64,000 nucleotides of DNA from Kosakonia oryzae (GCF_001658025.2 NZ_CP014007.2:2232001-2296000), one strand, 5' to 3'. Shown: positions 1 through 10,879, counted from the stretch's first letter. Notes: generated by a model not told the origin, from the letters alone. Numbers and translations: made by a program.

Positions 1-21
1 GAGTTAATCAGGTCGCCGCGG

Positions 22-984
22 TTAGTTCGCCACTTTGCTGATCAAATCCATCATTTTCAGTTTCGGATCGTTTGAAACTTTACGGACTTCCAGTTCGATG
101 CCGCGTTCGTTCAGTTTTTTGAAAGCTGCGATATCTTTCTCATCGACCGAAACAGCGTTGTTCACCTGGGTTTTGCCCTGGCGATACGCCATACCGCCAA
201 TATTGACGCTGGTGATTTTCACGCCGCCTTCCACAACGCGTTCCACATCGGTCGGGTTAGTGAATAACAGCATGACGCGTTCACCCGCATATTTCGGGTT
301 GTTGTAGACGCGCAGCATTTTGGCGACATCCACGACATGCGCAGTTACGCCGGGAGGGGCAACCTGGGTTAACAGGGTCTTACGTACGGTATCCGCTGCC
401 ACTTCATCGCTAACAACGATAATGCGCGTGACATTGGTCTCTTTGGTCCAGCGAGTTGCCACCTGGCCGTGGATCAGACGGTCATCGATGCGCGCAAGGC
501 CGATAACCATGTAATCATTCGGACCCATTGGCTTCGCAGGCGCTGCTGCCCTTGCTGGCGCAGGCGCAGGAGTCGGTTTTTCAACAGGTTGCGCTTTCAG
601 GGCTTTCACCCCCTCACGTCCTGTTTCGACGGCTAACGCTACCAGTTCGTCGAAGGTCGGGTTATCGTCCCTGGCCATCAGTGTTTCCACCAGCATCGGA
701 ACGTTCACACCGGCAATGACTTCGTAATGCTCTTTATCGACGACAATACGGCTGGCAGCGTTAAACGGACTACCGCCCCATGTATCGACGAGAAATAGCA
801 CGCCTTTGCTGGTTTCCAGTTTCTCCAGTTGCGCGTTGTACTTTTCGATTAACGTTTCCGCATTTTCACCGGGAACGAAATCAATCCAACCGACGTTATC
901 CTGCTCGCCCAGCAGCATTTCGGCGGTTTTCAGCAGTTGTTCCGCGGCCCAACCATGTGTGCCTATAACAATAGCAATGGTCAC
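22..984 (-). CDS. manX: PTS mannose-family transporter subunit IIAB
   Basis: Cytoplasmic phosphotransfer protein of the mannose/glucosamine phosphotransferase system. It takes phosphate from HPr on the IIA domain, passes it to IIB, and then to sugar entering through the membrane partners ManY and ManZ. The 320-residue protein has a IIA domain (about 1-130) with the phosphorylated His10 in the start IGTHGWAA. An Ala/Pro-rich linker follows (about 131-152), then a IIB domain with the active His172 in DDRLIHGQ. Length is close to the E. coli protein (323). It reads leftward, so manY and manZ should lie just outside the left edge. The gene is complete, with its stop at 22-24. Confidence 0.97.
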   Translation of the reverse strand: MTIAIVIGTHGWAAEQLLKTAEMLLGEQDNVGWIDFVPGENAETLIEKYNAQLEKLETSKGVLFLVDTWGGSPFNAASRIVVDKEHYEVIAGVNVPMLVETLMARDDNPTFDELVALAVETGREGVKALKAQPVEKPTPAPAPARAAAPAKPMGPNDYMVIGLARIDDRLIHGQVATRWTKETNVTRIIVVSDEVAADTVRKTLLTQVAPPGVTAHVVDVAKMLRVYNNPKYAGERVMLLFTNPTDVERVVEGGVKITSVNIGGMAYRQGKTQVNNAVSVDEKDIAAFKKLNERGIELEVRKVSNDPKLKMMDLISKVAN

Positions 985-1296
985 TTGCTACCTCCTTCTT
1001 CTTGTCGTTAACACACCATTAATCGGTGTATTGTGGAATCTGTCCCGGTAAACCGAATCGATTCAGATATAAGGGTTAAAGCAAAAGACTAATTTCCTTC
1101 GTGAATTATTTTAGATAGTGAAAAAATAATTTATGTGATGAAGATCCGTAATTTAGGTTTCGTATACGTGAAAATTCGGAGCGCAAAATATCCACATAAT
1201 TTGCAAAGTCTGGTAAATCTTTGCCAACAATAAATGCTCTCTGTTATGTTTACCGTTCGTTTAATTAGTCAGGAGTAGAGGGCTGTAGCCCACCGT
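985..1296. promoter_or_regulatory. manX/yoaE divergent control region
   Basis: This AT-rich stretch between the divergent genes manX and yoaE must hold the promoters of both. A half-conserved CRP-like site (TGTGA-N6-TCCGT) lies at 1134-1149. At about 1168-1190 the pattern GAAAATTCGGAGCGCAAAAT, AT-rich arms around a CG-containing core, resembles Mlc/NagC operators, which control manXYZ in E. coli. Both assignments are by eye. I see no gene here. Confidence 0.35.
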
Positions 1297-1455
1297 ATGG
1301 ATCGTCACCGACGTCAGTTCACCTTCAGGCCTTTCAGTGCCGTGCATTCCGGCGTTTTCCGCCACTTTCCTAATATGTTCAATGCCATCATGCCTGTGCA
1401 TACTCGCACATCATTGCGTCACGCTTGTTGCAGGAGCCTGTCATGGAATTCTTAA
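1297..1455 (+). CDS. Candidate upstream small ORF overlapping the yoaE start
   Basis: A 52-codon open frame starts at ATG 1297 and ends at TAA 1453-1455, 13 bases into yoaE in another frame. The peptide is basic and aromatic (it starts [10 protein letters not shown]). The overlap would allow its translation to be coupled to yoaE. No strong Shine-Dalgarno sequence sits at the usual distance: GGAG and GAGG lie 15 or more bases upstream. I recall that a small upstream ORF has been reported for E. coli yoaE, but I cannot confirm that this is its equivalent. It could be a chance frame. Confidence 0.35.
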   Translation: MDRHRRQFTFRPFSAVHSGVFRHFPNMFNAIMPVHTRTSLRHACCRSLSWNS

Positions 1456-3002
1456 TGGATCCCTCGATATGGGCGGGATTGCTAACGCTGGTTGTTCTGG
1501 AAATCGTACTGGGTATTGATAACCTGGTGTTTATTGCCATCCTTGCCGATAAACTGCCGCCCAAACAGCGTGATAAAGCACGCCTGCTCGGTCTGTCGCT
1601 CGCGCTGGTCATGCGCCTTGGCCTGCTGTCGCTGATTTCATGGATGGTGACGCTGACCCAACCGCTTTTCTCCGTGGGCAGTTTCAACTTCTCCGGTCGC
1701 GATTTGATCATGCTATTTGGTGGTGTGTTCCTGCTGTTCAAAGCCACAACGGAGCTGCATGAACGGCTGGAAAACCGCGAACATGATGGCGGGCACGGAA
1801 AAGGCTATGCCAGTTTCTGGGTGGTGGTCCTGCAAATTGTTATTCTTGATGCTGTTTTCTCGCTGGATGCCGTGATCACCGCTGTCGGTATGGTGAACCA
1901 TTTGCCGGTTATGATGGCGGCGGTCGTTATCGCAATGGCGGTTATGCTGCTGGCATCGAAACCGCTAACGCGTTTTGTTAACCAGCATCCGACGGTCGTT
2001 GTGCTCTGTCTGAGCTTCCTGCTGATGATCGGTCTGAGTCTGGTGGCCGAAGGCTTTGGTTTCCATATTCCGAAAGGCTATTTGTACGCGGCGATTGGTT
2101 TCTCCATCATCATTGAGTTTTTCAACCAGGTTGCCCGACGTAACTTTATTCGCCATCAGTCGAATCTACCGCTGCGTGCGCGTACAGCAGATGCCATTTT
2201 GCGTCTGATGGGCGGTCGTCGCCAGGCAAGCCCGCAAATCGAAACCGATAGCCAGGCTGCGGTACCGGTGCCGGAAGGCGCATTTGCTGAAGAAGAACGC
2301 TATATGATCAACGGCGTGCTGACGCTGGCGTCTCGTTCGCTGCGCAGTATCATGACGCCGCGCGGCGATATCAGTTGGGTGGATGCCAGCCTGAGCGTTG
2401 ATCAGATCCGTCAGCAACTGCTTTCGTCACCGCACAGCCTGTTCCCGGTATGCCGTGGCGAGCTGGATGAAGTGATCGGTATTGTCCGCGCGAAAGAGAT
2501 GCTGGTGGCGCTGGAAGAGGGGGCTGATGTCGCTGCTATCGCTGCGGCCAGCCCGGCAATTGTGGTGCCGGAAACGCTCGATCCTATCAAACTGCTGGCG
2601 GTGTTGCGCCGGGCGCGCGGCAGCTTTGTGATTGTAACGAACGAGTTTGGTATGGTGCAGGGGCTGGTCACGCCGCTGGACGTGCTGGAAGCGATTGCCG
2701 GTGAGTTCCCTGATGCGGATGAAACGCCGGAAATCGTGGCCGATGGCGACGGCTGGCTGGTGAAAGGTACCACCGATTTACATGCGTTACAGCATACGCT
2801 CGGCATTGATAACCTGGTCAATGACGATGAGAATGTCGCGACAGTGGCCGGTCTGGTTATCTCCGCCAAAGGGCAAATCCCACCGGCGGGCGAAGTGCTG
2901 GAAATTGCACCGTTGCACATCACCGTCGTCGAAGCCAACGACTATCGTGTGGATCTGGTACGCATTGTTAAAGAGCAGTCGGAACACGACGAAGAGGAGT
3001 GA
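1443..3002 (+). CDS. yoaE: TerC-family membrane protein with CBS pair and CorC_HlyC domain
   Basis: Inner-membrane protein of 519 residues. About seven hydrophobic helices of the TerC family occupy residues 1-240, including the acidic signature EIVLGIDN near the start and FSLDAV later. A cytoplasmic part with a CBS pair (about 290-430, containing [10 protein letters not shown]) follows, then a CorC_HlyC domain. TerC relatives are linked to metal ion export or metalation of exported proteins; the substrate of YoaE is not established. The start is set at 1443 because MEFLMDPS matches the E. coli N-terminus; an in-frame start at 1425 adds unconserved residues. It converges on pdeD with three bases between the stop codons. 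Confidence 0.93.
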   Translation: MEFLMDPSIWAGLLTLVVLEIVLGIDNLVFIAILADKLPPKQRDKARLLGLSLALVMRLGLLSLISWMVTLTQPLFSVGSFNFSGRDLIMLFGGVFLLFKATTELHERLENREHDGGHGKGYASFWVVVLQIVILDAVFSLDAVITAVGMVNHLPVMMAAVVIAMAVMLLASKPLTRFVNQHPTVVVLCLSFLLMIGLSLVAEGFGFHIPKGYLYAAIGFSIIIEFFNQVARRNFIRHQSNLPLRARTADAILRLMGGRRQASPQIETDSQAAVPVPEGAFAEEERYMINGVLTLASRSLRSIMTPRGDISWVDASLSVDQIRQQLLSSPHSLFPVCRGELDEVIGIVRAKEMLVALEEGADVAAIAAASPAIVVPETLDPIKLLAVLRRARGSFVIVTNEFGMVQGLVTPLDVLEAIAGEFPDADETPEIVADGDGWLVKGTTDLHALQHTLGIDNLVNDDENVATVAGLVISAKGQIPPAGEVLEIAPLHITVVEANDYRVDLVRIVKEQSEHDEEE

Positions 3003-3005
3003 TCC

Positions 3006-4604
3006 TCAGTCCGGCGTGAAAGGCAAAACATGACCGTTTTGCCGCGTTGACGGGGTCTCCTTGTGCCCCGCCAGCCACGCCGGGAACGCCTTGATGGGCA
3101 TTGGCTCTGCGTAGAGAAAACCCTGCAATATATTCACCCCTCGCTGCCGCAGATGCTGCGCCTGTAGCGGGGTTTCGACGCCTTCGGCCACCAGTTCAAT
3201 ATTCAGTCTCTGTCCTAACGCAATGATCATATCGGTGACCGTCGAATTAATGGCATCGGTACCGATGGTTTTGGTGAAGGATTTATCAATTTTCAGCACG
3301 TCCGGGTGCAACTGCTCCAGCCAGGCCAACGAGCTATTGCCAGTGCCAAAATCATCTATCGCAATTTTTACTCCCCGACGCCGAAGATCCTGCACCATTC
3401 GGGAGTCCTTTTCGAATAACACATCACGTTCCGTCAGTTCGATAATTAATTGCTGCATCGGGTGGTGATTAAACCAGAGCTGATTTACGTCCCGCAGCAA
3501 TTCGCCGTTGCGTAAATGGCTCGGTGCCGCATTAATACCAATATGGAAATGAACATCGTCGGGGAAAAAATGCAGTTGCTGCTGAATCTCCGTCAGTACG
3601 TAGCGAGTCAGTGGCGCGATCAGGTTATGTTCTTCCGCTATCGAAATAAACACTTCCGGCGAGATCCAACCCTGGCGCGGGTTATGCCAGCGCAGCAAGA
3701 TCTCTACGCCATCACACTCTAATGTGCGTGCTTTCAGCAACGGCTGACAGAACAGTTCAAATTCACGTCCGGCAATCCCAAGGTTGATCTCGCGGGAAAA
3801 ACTCATGCGGCTGGCGGTTGCAAACCAGGCGATAAAGCCGGTCAGCAGACTCATCATCAGCGCCAGCGGCAGTTGTGACGGTAGATGTAATAACGCGAGT
3901 TTCGCCGCGCCCGGGCCGCTGACGCTGATGCTGAAAGGGAAATTCGTTGATACGCGCTGGTACGCTCTTTCATCACCCAGCGGTGGTAAGGTGGCCATGA
4001 TGCCTTTGCCATGCACCAGATGTTTGCCGCTTACGCTCAGCACAGCGTGCGTGATCAGCGGCGCCTGCGGTTCCAGGACTAAATCGCTCAGCAGATCGAT
4101 ATTGACTGCTTCAATGACGCCATCCTGCCCATCTTCAGAGGTGGGATACCACATAATCAGTACCGGGCGCCCCTTTAGCAATGTCTGGTCTGTCGAGAGC
4201 ATCAACAGAGGTTCCCGGGTGGGAAGGAACGATTGCACCTGTTTTATTGGCACATCGCGGTAACCAAAAATACTGGAGCAATAAAGAATACCGTCTTTGA
4301 TCAACGCGACAGCACGCACGGTTTGCAGGCTGGCCGCCTGTTTACGTAATTGCAAATGCACGCTGGCGCAGGGTTGACCAACCAGTGGAATCAACGTAGA
4401 GCGGCCCGCTACCAGCGGCAGCAATAATTGATCAAATGTATTTACAGCATGTTGGGTAAAGGCGGTAATACGTTGATGATTTAAATTCCGCTCCGAAATA
4501 AAACGGAAAGTCAGCGTAAAAATTAGTGCGACAATAGCCACCGATACGGAGACAATAGTGCGCCGCCGTCGATATCTTTTAATGATCCGTTGAGCCGTCT
4601 GCAT
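3006..4604 (-). CDS. pdeD: Membrane c-di-GMP phosphodiesterase (CSS-EAL)
   Basis: Enzyme that linearises cyclic di-GMP, lowering the signal that promotes sessile growth. The 532-residue protein has an N-terminal membrane helix (about 18-35) and a periplasmic CSS sensor domain with the CSS motif in YCSSIFG and a partner Cys in GQPCASV. A second membrane segment lies near residue 245. The C-terminal EAL domain has its signature as EILLRW rather than EALLRW, followed by INAAPSHL, ELTERD, DDFGTG, KIDKSF and AEGVET. The metal- and substrate-binding residues of active EAL enzymes therefore all look present. CSS cysteines are known to form a DsbA/DsbB-dependent disulfide that controls activity and proteolysis in this family. 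Formerly yoaD. Confidence 0.93.
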   Translation of the reverse strand: MQTAQRIIKRYRRRRTIVSVSVAIVALIFTLTFRFISERNLNHQRITAFTQHAVNTFDQLLLPLVAGRSTLIPLVGQPCASVHLQLRKQAASLQTVRAVALIKDGILYCSSIFGYRDVPIKQVQSFLPTREPLLMLSTDQTLLKGRPVLIMWYPTSEDGQDGVIEAVNIDLLSDLVLEPQAPLITHAVLSVSGKHLVHGKGIMATLPPLGDERAYQRVSTNFPFSISVSGPGAAKLALLHLPSQLPLALMMSLLTGFIAWFATASRMSFSREINLGIAGREFELFCQPLLKARTLECDGVEILLRWHNPRQGWISPEVFISIAEEHNLIAPLTRYVLTEIQQQLHFFPDDVHFHIGINAAPSHLRNGELLRDVNQLWFNHHPMQQLIIELTERDVLFEKDSRMVQDLRRRGVKIAIDDFGTGNSSLAWLEQLHPDVLKIDKSFTKTIGTDAINSTVTDMIIALGQRLNIELVAEGVETPLQAQHLRQRGVNILQGFLYAEPMPIKAFPAWLAGHKETPSTRQNGHVLPFTPD

Positions 4605-4726
4605 GCCATTGTCGCCTGTGAGCTCCCCGACGTGAAATCCTTGCCAGGATACAGAAAGTGTAGTGGGGAATTAACTTAGCGACGACAAATCGGAGAAATA
4701 TCATTCCACTGGCGCAATAGCGCGCA

Positions 4727-4752
4727 TAAAAACGCCGTTCAGTTGAACGGCG
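4727..4752 (-). terminator. Intrinsic terminator of sdaA
   Basis: An inverted repeat (CGCCGTTC / GAACGGCG, with a four-base AGTT loop) lies directly beyond the sdaA stop. Read on the minus strand it is followed by TTTTTATG, the usual stem plus U-run. Confidence 0.8.
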
Positions 4753-4761
4753 CGGAATTAT

Positions 4762-6126
4762 TTAATCACACTGTACTTTGATGGCCAGACCACCGCGTGA
4801 CGTTTCCCGGTATTTGGCGTTCATATCTTTACCGGTTTCGTACATCGTTTCTATCACCTTATCGAGCGAGACGCGCGGCGCGCTGGTGCGGCGCATCGCC
4901 ATCCTGGAGGCGTTGATCGCTTTCACGGAGGCAATCGCGTTTCGCTCAATACAGGGAACCTGTACCTGCCCGGCGACCGGATCGCAGGTCAGACCAAGGT
5001 TATGCTCCATACCGATTTCCGCCGCCACGCAAACCTGCTCCGGGCTGGCACCAAGCAGTTCCGCCAGACCGGCCGCCGCCATGGAACAGGCTACGCCAAC
5101 TTCGCCCTGACAACCGACTTCCGCCCCGGAAATGGAGGCGTTCATTTTGTAGAGCGCGCCGATGGCGCCCGCAGCGAGGAAGTAACGGATGTAGATATCC
5201 GGGCTAACGGATTCAATAAAGTGATCGTAATAGGCCAGCACGGCAGGCACGATACCGCATGCGCCATTCGTCGGCGCAGTCACCACGCGGCCCCCGGCGG
5301 CGTTCTCTTCGTTCACCGCCAGCGCGAACATATTCACCCAGTCGACCACGTTCATCGGATCGTGGGAGAGTTTATCGCTGGCGACCAGCAGACGGCGCAG
5401 CGCGGAAGCCCGGCGCGGAACGCGCAGCGGCCCAGGCAGCACGCCTTCAGTGTTCATGCCGCGATCGATACAGGCGCGCATGGTTGCCCACACATTGCCG
5501 AAATACTCTTCGATCTCTTTTTTCGAGTGCAGCGCCAGTTCGTTCTGCATCACCATGCCGGAGAGGGACAAGCCTGTCTCTTTGCAATACTCCAGCATCT
5601 GAGTGGCAGATTTGAAGGGCCAGGGCACATTGACGGCGCTGACCGTCTCCTGACCAAAATGCTCTTCATCGACGATAAAACCGCCGCCAATGGAATAGTA
5701 GGTTTTGCTGTACACCACGTTATCGCCATTCCACGCTGAGATGCGCATACCGTTTTCATGTAGCGAGAGGTTATCGCTGTGAAAACGCATGCCGTCATCC
5801 TGCGGGAAATCCACTTCGTGGCGGCCTTGCGCCAGCAGCAGGCGACCGCGAGTCTCTACGTCGCGGATAAACGTGGGGATAGCGTCGATATCGACGGTGG
5901 CAGGTTCATTACCCGCGAGACCCATAATGATGGCGATATCGGTATGGTGGCCTTTCCCGGTGAGGGAGAGTGAGCCGTAAACGTCCACCGCAACACGGGT
6001 AACGCTTTCCAGCAATCCTTTTTCGACCAGATCATCGACGAACTGCTTCCCGGCCTTCATCGGGCCAACAGTGTGGGAAGATGAGGGACCAATCCCCACC
6101 TTAAACATGTCGAATATACTAATCAC
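4762..6126 (-). CDS. sdaA: L-serine dehydratase 1
   Basis: Cytoplasmic [4Fe-4S] enzyme that deaminates L-serine to pyruvate and ammonia. At 454 residues it matches the E. coli length. The beta domain holds [10 protein letters not shown] near the N-terminus. The alpha domain carries the cluster cysteines in [10 protein letters not shown] and GLTCDPVAG...VPCIERN, plus the glycine-rich [11 protein letters not shown]. The gene stands alone with a terminator just past its stop. A 245-codon frame on the opposite strand inside it is only a codon-bias shadow. Confidence 0.97.
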   Translation of the reverse strand: MISIFDMFKVGIGPSSSHTVGPMKAGKQFVDDLVEKGLLESVTRVAVDVYGSLSLTGKGHHTDIAIIMGLAGNEPATVDIDAIPTFIRDVETRGRLLLAQGRHEVDFPQDDGMRFHSDNLSLHENGMRISAWNGDNVVYSKTYYSIGGGFIVDEEHFGQETVSAVNVPWPFKSATQMLEYCKETGLSLSGMVMQNELALHSKKEIEEYFGNVWATMRACIDRGMNTEGVLPGPLRVPRRASALRRLLVASDKLSHDPMNVVDWVNMFALAVNEENAAGGRVVTAPTNGACGIVPAVLAYYDHFIESVSPDIYIRYFLAAGAIGALYKMNASISGAEVGCQGEVGVACSMAAAGLAELLGASPEQVCVAAEIGMEHNLGLTCDPVAGQVQVPCIERNAIASVKAINASRMAMRRTSAPRVSLDKVIETMYETGKDMNAKYRETSRGGLAIKVQCD

Positions 6127-6299
6127 ATTAACGCTCCTGACAGGGTTACCGGCGTTCCAGTAACGATGTAATAACTGCGCATAGTGTAAGAGGGATGCCA
6201 GCCGTCAGCTTAACTATTCACATGAATTAAACTAATGGCTCACCCTGATATTACTAATAGCGCGCACGCTGTCACAAAAATGTTATGTGTAAAGTATAG

Positions 6300-6878
6300 T
6301 CAAGGCTTGCGGCCAATTTGCAGTGCCAGCGAACGAATAATTCCGGCCGTCATGCCCCAGACAAAATAATGCTGATACCAGGAGAGCCACACGCGATGTG
6401 CGTTACCGTGGCGATGAATGTCGAGCGGATGGTAGCGCCCAAGCCGCAGCGCTTCGGCCAGCGGCATTTCGAAAACCGCCGCCACTTCATCTTCGCTGGC
6501 ATGGTAGTGAAGATCCGGCGGAATAATGCCCACCACCGGCGTGACCTGAAAGCCGGTGACGCTATCGACCGGCGGCAGGACGCCGATAACTTCCACCGCA
6601 TCGGGAGGAATCGCCACCTCTTCCTGTGCTTCCCGCAGCGCGGCGGCAATCAGTGATGCATCGGTACTGTCGACCGCGCCGCCGGGAAAAGCGACCTGAC
6701 CGGCATGTTTACGCAGCAGCGGCGAGCGCTGCGTCAGTAGCAGACCCGGCTGCTGGCGCCGCACTACAGGTACCAGCACGGCGGCCTGGCGTGTATTCAT
6801 CACCGCCGGATTGAGCTGGGGGCGTAACAGTTGAAAACGTGATAAAAAATCATCCAGAGTTAAAGCCGCTTGCTCCAC
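6300..6878 (-). CDS. nudL: Nudix hydrolase, CoA pyrophosphatase type
   Basis: Predicted to cleave CoA or related nucleoside diphosphate derivatives. The 192-residue protein has the Nudix box region with FPGGAVD and REAQEEVAI (the REXXEE core that binds Mg2+). The preceding region (about 35-60) matches the NudL-specific sequence upstream of the box. The start is GTG at 6878, which reproduces the E. coli N-terminal pattern and length. It lies four bases beyond the pabB stop on the same strand, so the two are co-transcribed. Confidence 0.93.
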   Translation of the reverse strand: MEQAALTLDDFLSRFQLLRPQLNPAVMNTRQAAVLVPVVRRQQPGLLLTQRSPLLRKHAGQVAFPGGAVDSTDASLIAAALREAQEEVAIPPDAVEVIGVLPPVDSVTGFQVTPVVGIIPPDLHYHASEDEVAAVFEMPLAEALRLGRYHPLDIHRHGNAHRVWLSWYQHYFVWGMTAGIIRSLALQIGRKP

Positions 6879-6881
6879 GAA

Positions 6882-8234
6882 TCATCTCTCCAGTTGTCGC
6901 AGGATACGATTAACTTTATCAAAAGTTTCCTGATACTCCGCTTCTTCCAGGCTGTCGGCGACAATCCCGCCGCCCGCAGAGCAGTATATTTGCCCGTTGC
7001 AGGCGGTTAACGTGCGGATGGTAATGCTGGTGTCCATATTGCCGCAAAAGCTCAGATAACCGATGCTGCCGCACCATGCATTACGTCGTTGTGGTTCCAG
7101 GGTATCAATAATTTCCATAGCGCGAACTTTGGGGGCGCCGGTAATCGAGCCGCCAGGGAACGCGGCCCGTAGCAGATCGCTGGCATGGCGGCCCTCCGGC
7201 AGCTCAGCCGTGACGGTACTGACAAGGTGATGAACGGCGGGGAAGGGTTCGACGACAAACAGTTCCGGCACGCGCACCGAACCCGGCGTCGCTACGCGGC
7301 CAATATCATTACGCATCAAATCGACAATCATCAGATTCTCGGCGCGATCTTTCGGCGAAGCGGCGAGTTTCTGCGCCTGCTGCGCATCCGCTTGCGGATC
7401 GGCCAGCCTTGGCAGCGTACCTTTGATTGGTCGCGTCTCAATGTGCGAGCCGTCAAGACGAATAAAACGTTCCGGAGAAAGGCTTAATATGGCGCCCTGC
7501 GGCAGGCGTAAAAATGCACTAAATGGCGCGCGGTTTTCGCGATTAAGGCGGGTAAATGCCTGCCATTCATCTCCCGTATAGCGTGCCTGAAAACGCTGAG
7601 CGAGATTAACCTGGTAACAGTCGCCGCTGTGCAGCCACTCCTGCACCTGGCGGAATTTTTCTCCGTATTCGGCGCGGCTCATATTTGCTTGCCACGGCGA
7701 CGTCAGCCGGAAATCGTCCTGCTGCGGCGCGCGTTGCGTCTGCAACCAGGCCAGCCGGGCATTGACATCGGCATGGCTCAGCAGCGTAACCCGCTGCAAC
7801 CGATGGTCAACGACCAGCGCCCAGTCATAAATGCCAACGGCCATATCAGGCAGGGTAATATCCGCCTGCGCCCGCTGCGGCAGTTTTTCGAAACGGCGGC
7901 CTAAGTCATAGCCAAACAGGCCGAGCGCGCCGCCCTGAAAAGGTAGATCCGGAGTGTGCGCCGGATGCAGATTGTGCGCCTCCAGCTGTTGTTGTAGCAG
8001 TTGCAATGGATCGCTGCGGCTTTCATGCCTACCGTTAAGTGAAGTTATTTCTCCGTGGGTCGTGATCGTGGTTAACGGATCGGCAACCAGAATATCGAAA
8101 CGGTTATGTGGGTGCTCGGCAAGACCTGAGTGTAGCAACATCGCCCAGGGCTGCTGGCTAAGTGGCGCAAAGTAGTATTCGGCTGCGTCGCGGCGCCACG
8201 GTAATGTAATAACGGCGGGGGATAACGTCTTCAT
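6882..8234 (-). CDS. pabB: Aminodeoxychorismate synthase component I
   Basis: Catalyses amination of chorismate to 4-amino-4-deoxychorismate with ammonia from PabA, the first committed step toward p-aminobenzoate and folate. The 450-residue protein (E. coli 453) has the chorismate-binding fold of anthranilate synthase I relatives. The aminodeoxychorismate synthase signature PIKGT, with its active lysine, is followed by GSITGAPK and CGSIGYL. It is co-directional with nudL, which follows after three bases. Confidence 0.96.
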   Translation of the reverse strand: MKTLSPAVITLPWRRDAAEYYFAPLSQQPWAMLLHSGLAEHPHNRFDILVADPLTTITTHGEITSLNGRHESRSDPLQLLQQQLEAHNLHPAHTPDLPFQGGALGLFGYDLGRRFEKLPQRAQADITLPDMAVGIYDWALVVDHRLQRVTLLSHADVNARLAWLQTQRAPQQDDFRLTSPWQANMSRAEYGEKFRQVQEWLHSGDCYQVNLAQRFQARYTGDEWQAFTRLNRENRAPFSAFLRLPQGAILSLSPERFIRLDGSHIETRPIKGTLPRLADPQADAQQAQKLAASPKDRAENLMIVDLMRNDIGRVATPGSVRVPELFVVEPFPAVHHLVSTVTAELPEGRHASDLLRAAFPGGSITGAPKVRAMEIIDTLEPQRRNAWCGSIGYLSFCGNMDTSITIRTLTACNGQIYCSAGGGIVADSLEEAEYQETFDKVNRILRQLER

Positions 8235-8315
8235 TGATCCTCATCTGCGTCTTCGGCTGGTGAATTGTGCGGACGCATGAAATAATTAGCGCCAATAATT
8301 TAGCAGGAGTTCACG

Positions 8316-8498
8316 ATGTTTGCAGGTTTACCTTCCCTTAGCCACGAGCAGCAGCAAAAAGCCGTGGAGCGCATCCAGGAGTTAATGGCTGGCGGCATGA
8401 GCAGCGGTCAGGCGATTACGCAGGTTGCAGAAGAGTTGCGCGCCAGCCACACGGGTGAACGGATTGTGGCGCGCTTTGAAGATGAAGAGGACGAGTAA
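8316..8498 (+). CDS. yoaH: UPF0181 family small protein YoaH
   Basis: A 60-residue soluble protein, nearly identical to E. coli YoaH (59 residues). It is rich in Gln/Glu with a helical central part ([14 protein letters not shown]) and an acidic tail (FEDEEDE). Its function is unknown. A good ribosome site (CAGGAG, 8303-8308) precedes the ATG. Its stop abuts the stop of the convergent gene yoaB with no spacer. Confidence 0.93.
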
Positions 8499-8843
8499 TT
8501 ACAGCGCGGCGATGATTTTGATTTCCACTTTATAGTGCGGGTTCATCAGCTTTGCCTGCATGGTGCAGCGCACGGGCGCATGGCCCGCAACAACCCATGC
8601 ATCCCACGCTTTATTCATCGCGGCGAAGTCGTTGCTATCGGACAGAAAAATAGTGGCATCGAGGATACGTGATTTGTCGCTGCCTTGTTTTGCCAGCACG
8701 GCATCGATTTGCGCCAGCGTATTTGCTGTCTGCTCAAACGCATCGGCGTCCAGATTTTCCGGCACCCCGGTGTAATAAAGGGTCTGGTTGTGGATCACCA
8801 CATCAGACCAGCGATCCGCCGCGTCAATACGCACAATTGTCAT
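8499..8843 (-). CDS. yoaB: RidA/YjgF-family protein YoaB
   Basis: A 114-residue member of the RidA/Rid family of small trimeric proteins. The archetype RidA hydrolyses reactive enamine and imine intermediates; the substrate of the YoaB subgroup is not known. The signature APVRCTMQAKLMNP contains the conserved substrate-binding Arg, and the fold-defining YYTGVPEN and GHAPVR are present. The start at 8843 (MTIVRIDA) is chosen because it matches E. coli; an in-frame upstream start adds 15 unconserved residues. Confidence 0.94.
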   Translation of the reverse strand: MTIVRIDAADRWSDVVIHNQTLYYTGVPENLDADAFEQTANTLAQIDAVLAKQGSDKSRILDATIFLSDSNDFAAMNKAWDAWVVAGHAPVRCTMQAKLMNPHYKVEIKIIAAL

Positions 8844-8954
8844 AACACACCTTCTTATTTTCCATACAGTCGCGGGCAAGAGTGCCACAAAAACCCGGCT
8901 GGCGTAAATCCGCCCACCCTGACATAATCACTGTCGATTTAACCAGGGGGTAGT

Positions 8955-10865
8955 GTGACGGACGATTTTGCAACAGACGGCCAACTGGCCAAAGCGATAC
9001 CGGGATTCAAACCGCGTGAACCGCAGCGCCAGATGGCGCACGCCGTGATGCAGGCTATCGACAACACCCAGCCGCTGGTGGTCGAAGCCGGTACTGGCAC
9101 CGGGAAAACTTACGCCTATCTCGCGCCCGCCTTACGCGCCGGTAAAAAAGTCATTATCTCCACCGGTTCAAAAGCGTTGCAGGATCAGCTCTACAGCCGC
9201 GACCTGCCCACGGTAGCCAACGCGCTGGAATTCACCGGGCGTACCGCACTGCTGAAAGGCCGCTCCAACTACCTCTGTATTGAACGCCTGGAACAGCAGG
9301 CGCTGGCCGGCGGCGATCTGCCGGTACAAACCCTGAGTGATGTCATTCTTCTGCGCTCCTGGTCAAATCAGACTACCGATGGTGATATCAGCACCTGCGT
9401 CAGCGTAGCCGAAGATTCGCAGGCCTGGCCGCTGGTCACCAGCACCAACGACAACTGTCTGGGCAGCGATTGCCCGATGTATAAAGATTGCTTTGTGGTT
9501 AAAGCGCGCAAAAAAGCGATGGATGCTGACGTGGTGGTGGTGAACCACCATCTGTTTCTCGCGGATATGGTGGTGAAAGAGAGCGGCTTCGGTGAGCTTA
9601 TCCCGGAGGCTGAGGTGATGATTTTCGACGAAGCGCATCAGCTTCCGGACATCGCCAGCCAGTATTTTGGCCAGTCGCTCTCCAGCCGCCAGTTACTGGA
9701 TCTGGCGAAAGATTTCACCATTGCTTATCGCACCGAATTGAAAGATACCGCGCAGCTACAAAAATGCGCCGACCGGCTGGCGCAAAGCACGCAGGATTTC
9801 CGCCTGCAACTTGGTGAGCCCGGCTATCGCGGCAACCTGCGTGAATTGCTGGCCGATGCCAACATCCAGCGCGCGCTGCTGCTGCTCGATGATGCGCTGG
9901 AACTTTGCTACGACGTGGCGAAACTCTCCCTTGGGCGCTCGGCGCTGCTTGATGCCGCTTTTGAGCGGGCGACCACTTACCGCGCACGGCTCAAGCGTCT
10001 GAAAGAAATTAATCAACCCGGTTACAGCTACTGGTATGAGTGCACCTCGCGCAACTTCACCCTTGCGCTGACACCCTTGACGGTGGCGGATAAATTCAAA
10101 GAGGTGATGGCGCAGAAAAAGGGGAGCTGGATTTTCACTTCGGCGACGCTTTCCGTGAATGACGATCTGCATCACTTTACGGCGCGTCTCGGAATCGACG
10201 AGGCGGAATCGCTGCTGCTGCCGAGTCCTTTCGATTATCAGCATCAGGCGCTGCTATGCGTGCCGCGCAATCTGCCGCAGACTAACCAGCCTGGCTCAGC
10301 CCGGCAGCTGGCGGCCATGCTGCGCCCAATGATTGAAGCCAACAATGGCCGCTGTTTTATGCTCTGTACTTCGCACGCCATGATGCGCGAACTGGCAGAG
10401 CAGTTCCGCGCCACGATGAGCCTGCCGGTGCTGTTGCAGGGTGAAACCAGTAAAGGCCAGTTGCTGCAACAGTTCGTCAGCGCCGGTAACGCGCTGCTGG
10501 TGGCAACCAGCAGTTTCTGGGAGGGCGTGGATGTGCGCGGCGATACGCTGTCGCTGGTGATCATCGATAAACTGCCGTTTACCTCGCCCGAAGATCCGCT
10601 GTTAAAAGCGCGCATGGAAGATTGCCGTCTGCGCGGCGGCGATCCATTCGATGAGGTGCAACTCCCGGATGCGGTCATTACGCTGAAACAGGGCGTCGGG
10701 CGTCTGATCCGCGACATCGACGATCGCGGCGTGCTGGTGATTTGCGATAACCGCCTGGTGATGCGACCCTACGGTGCGGTGTTCCTCGCCAGCCTGCCGC
10801 CCGCGCCGCGCACGCGCGATATTCGCCGCGCCGTTGAATTTCTTGCTGCGCGTCCGGCGCAGTAA
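8955..10865 (+). CDS. yoaA: DinG-family DNA helicase YoaA
   Basis: Superfamily 2 helicase of the XPD/DinG branch, 636 residues. Walker A is GTGTGKT with Lys51, and the DEAH box is residues 225-228. A cysteine cluster ([30 protein letters not shown]) lies between them, as in the iron-sulfur domain of this family. The C-terminal motifs [11 protein letters not shown] and QGVGRLIR complete the motor. In E. coli YoaA works with the polymerase III chi subunit HolC in repair of stalled forks. The start is GTG, eight bases after GGGGG, and matches the E. coli N-terminus. Confidence 0.96.
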   Translation: MTDDFATDGQLAKAIPGFKPREPQRQMAHAVMQAIDNTQPLVVEAGTGTGKTYAYLAPALRAGKKVIISTGSKALQDQLYSRDLPTVANALEFTGRTALLKGRSNYLCIERLEQQALAGGDLPVQTLSDVILLRSWSNQTTDGDISTCVSVAEDSQAWPLVTSTNDNCLGSDCPMYKDCFVVKARKKAMDADVVVVNHHLFLADMVVKESGFGELIPEAEVMIFDEAHQLPDIASQYFGQSLSSRQLLDLAKDFTIAYRTELKDTAQLQKCADRLAQSTQDFRLQLGEPGYRGNLRELLADANIQRALLLLDDALELCYDVAKLSLGRSALLDAAFERATTYRARLKRLKEINQPGYSYWYECTSRNFTLALTPLTVADKFKEVMAQKKGSWIFTSATLSVNDDLHHFTARLGIDEAESLLLPSPFDYQHQALLCVPRNLPQTNQPGSARQLAAMLRPMIEANNGRCFMLCTSHAMMRELAEQFRATMSLPVLLQGETSKGQLLQQFVSAGNALLVATSSFWEGVDVRGDTLSLVIIDKLPFTSPEDPLLKARMEDCRLRGGDPFDEVQLPDAVITLKQGVGRLIRDIDDRGVLVICDNRLVMRPYGAVFLASLPPAPRTRDIRRAVEFLAARPAQ

Positions 10866-10879
10866 TTTGCCGGGGACTG

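Noticed and set aside
5002-5739. 245-codon plus-strand frame inside sdaA
   Set aside because: Shadow of the complete, well-conserved sdaA on the other strand; the translation shows no protein-like features.
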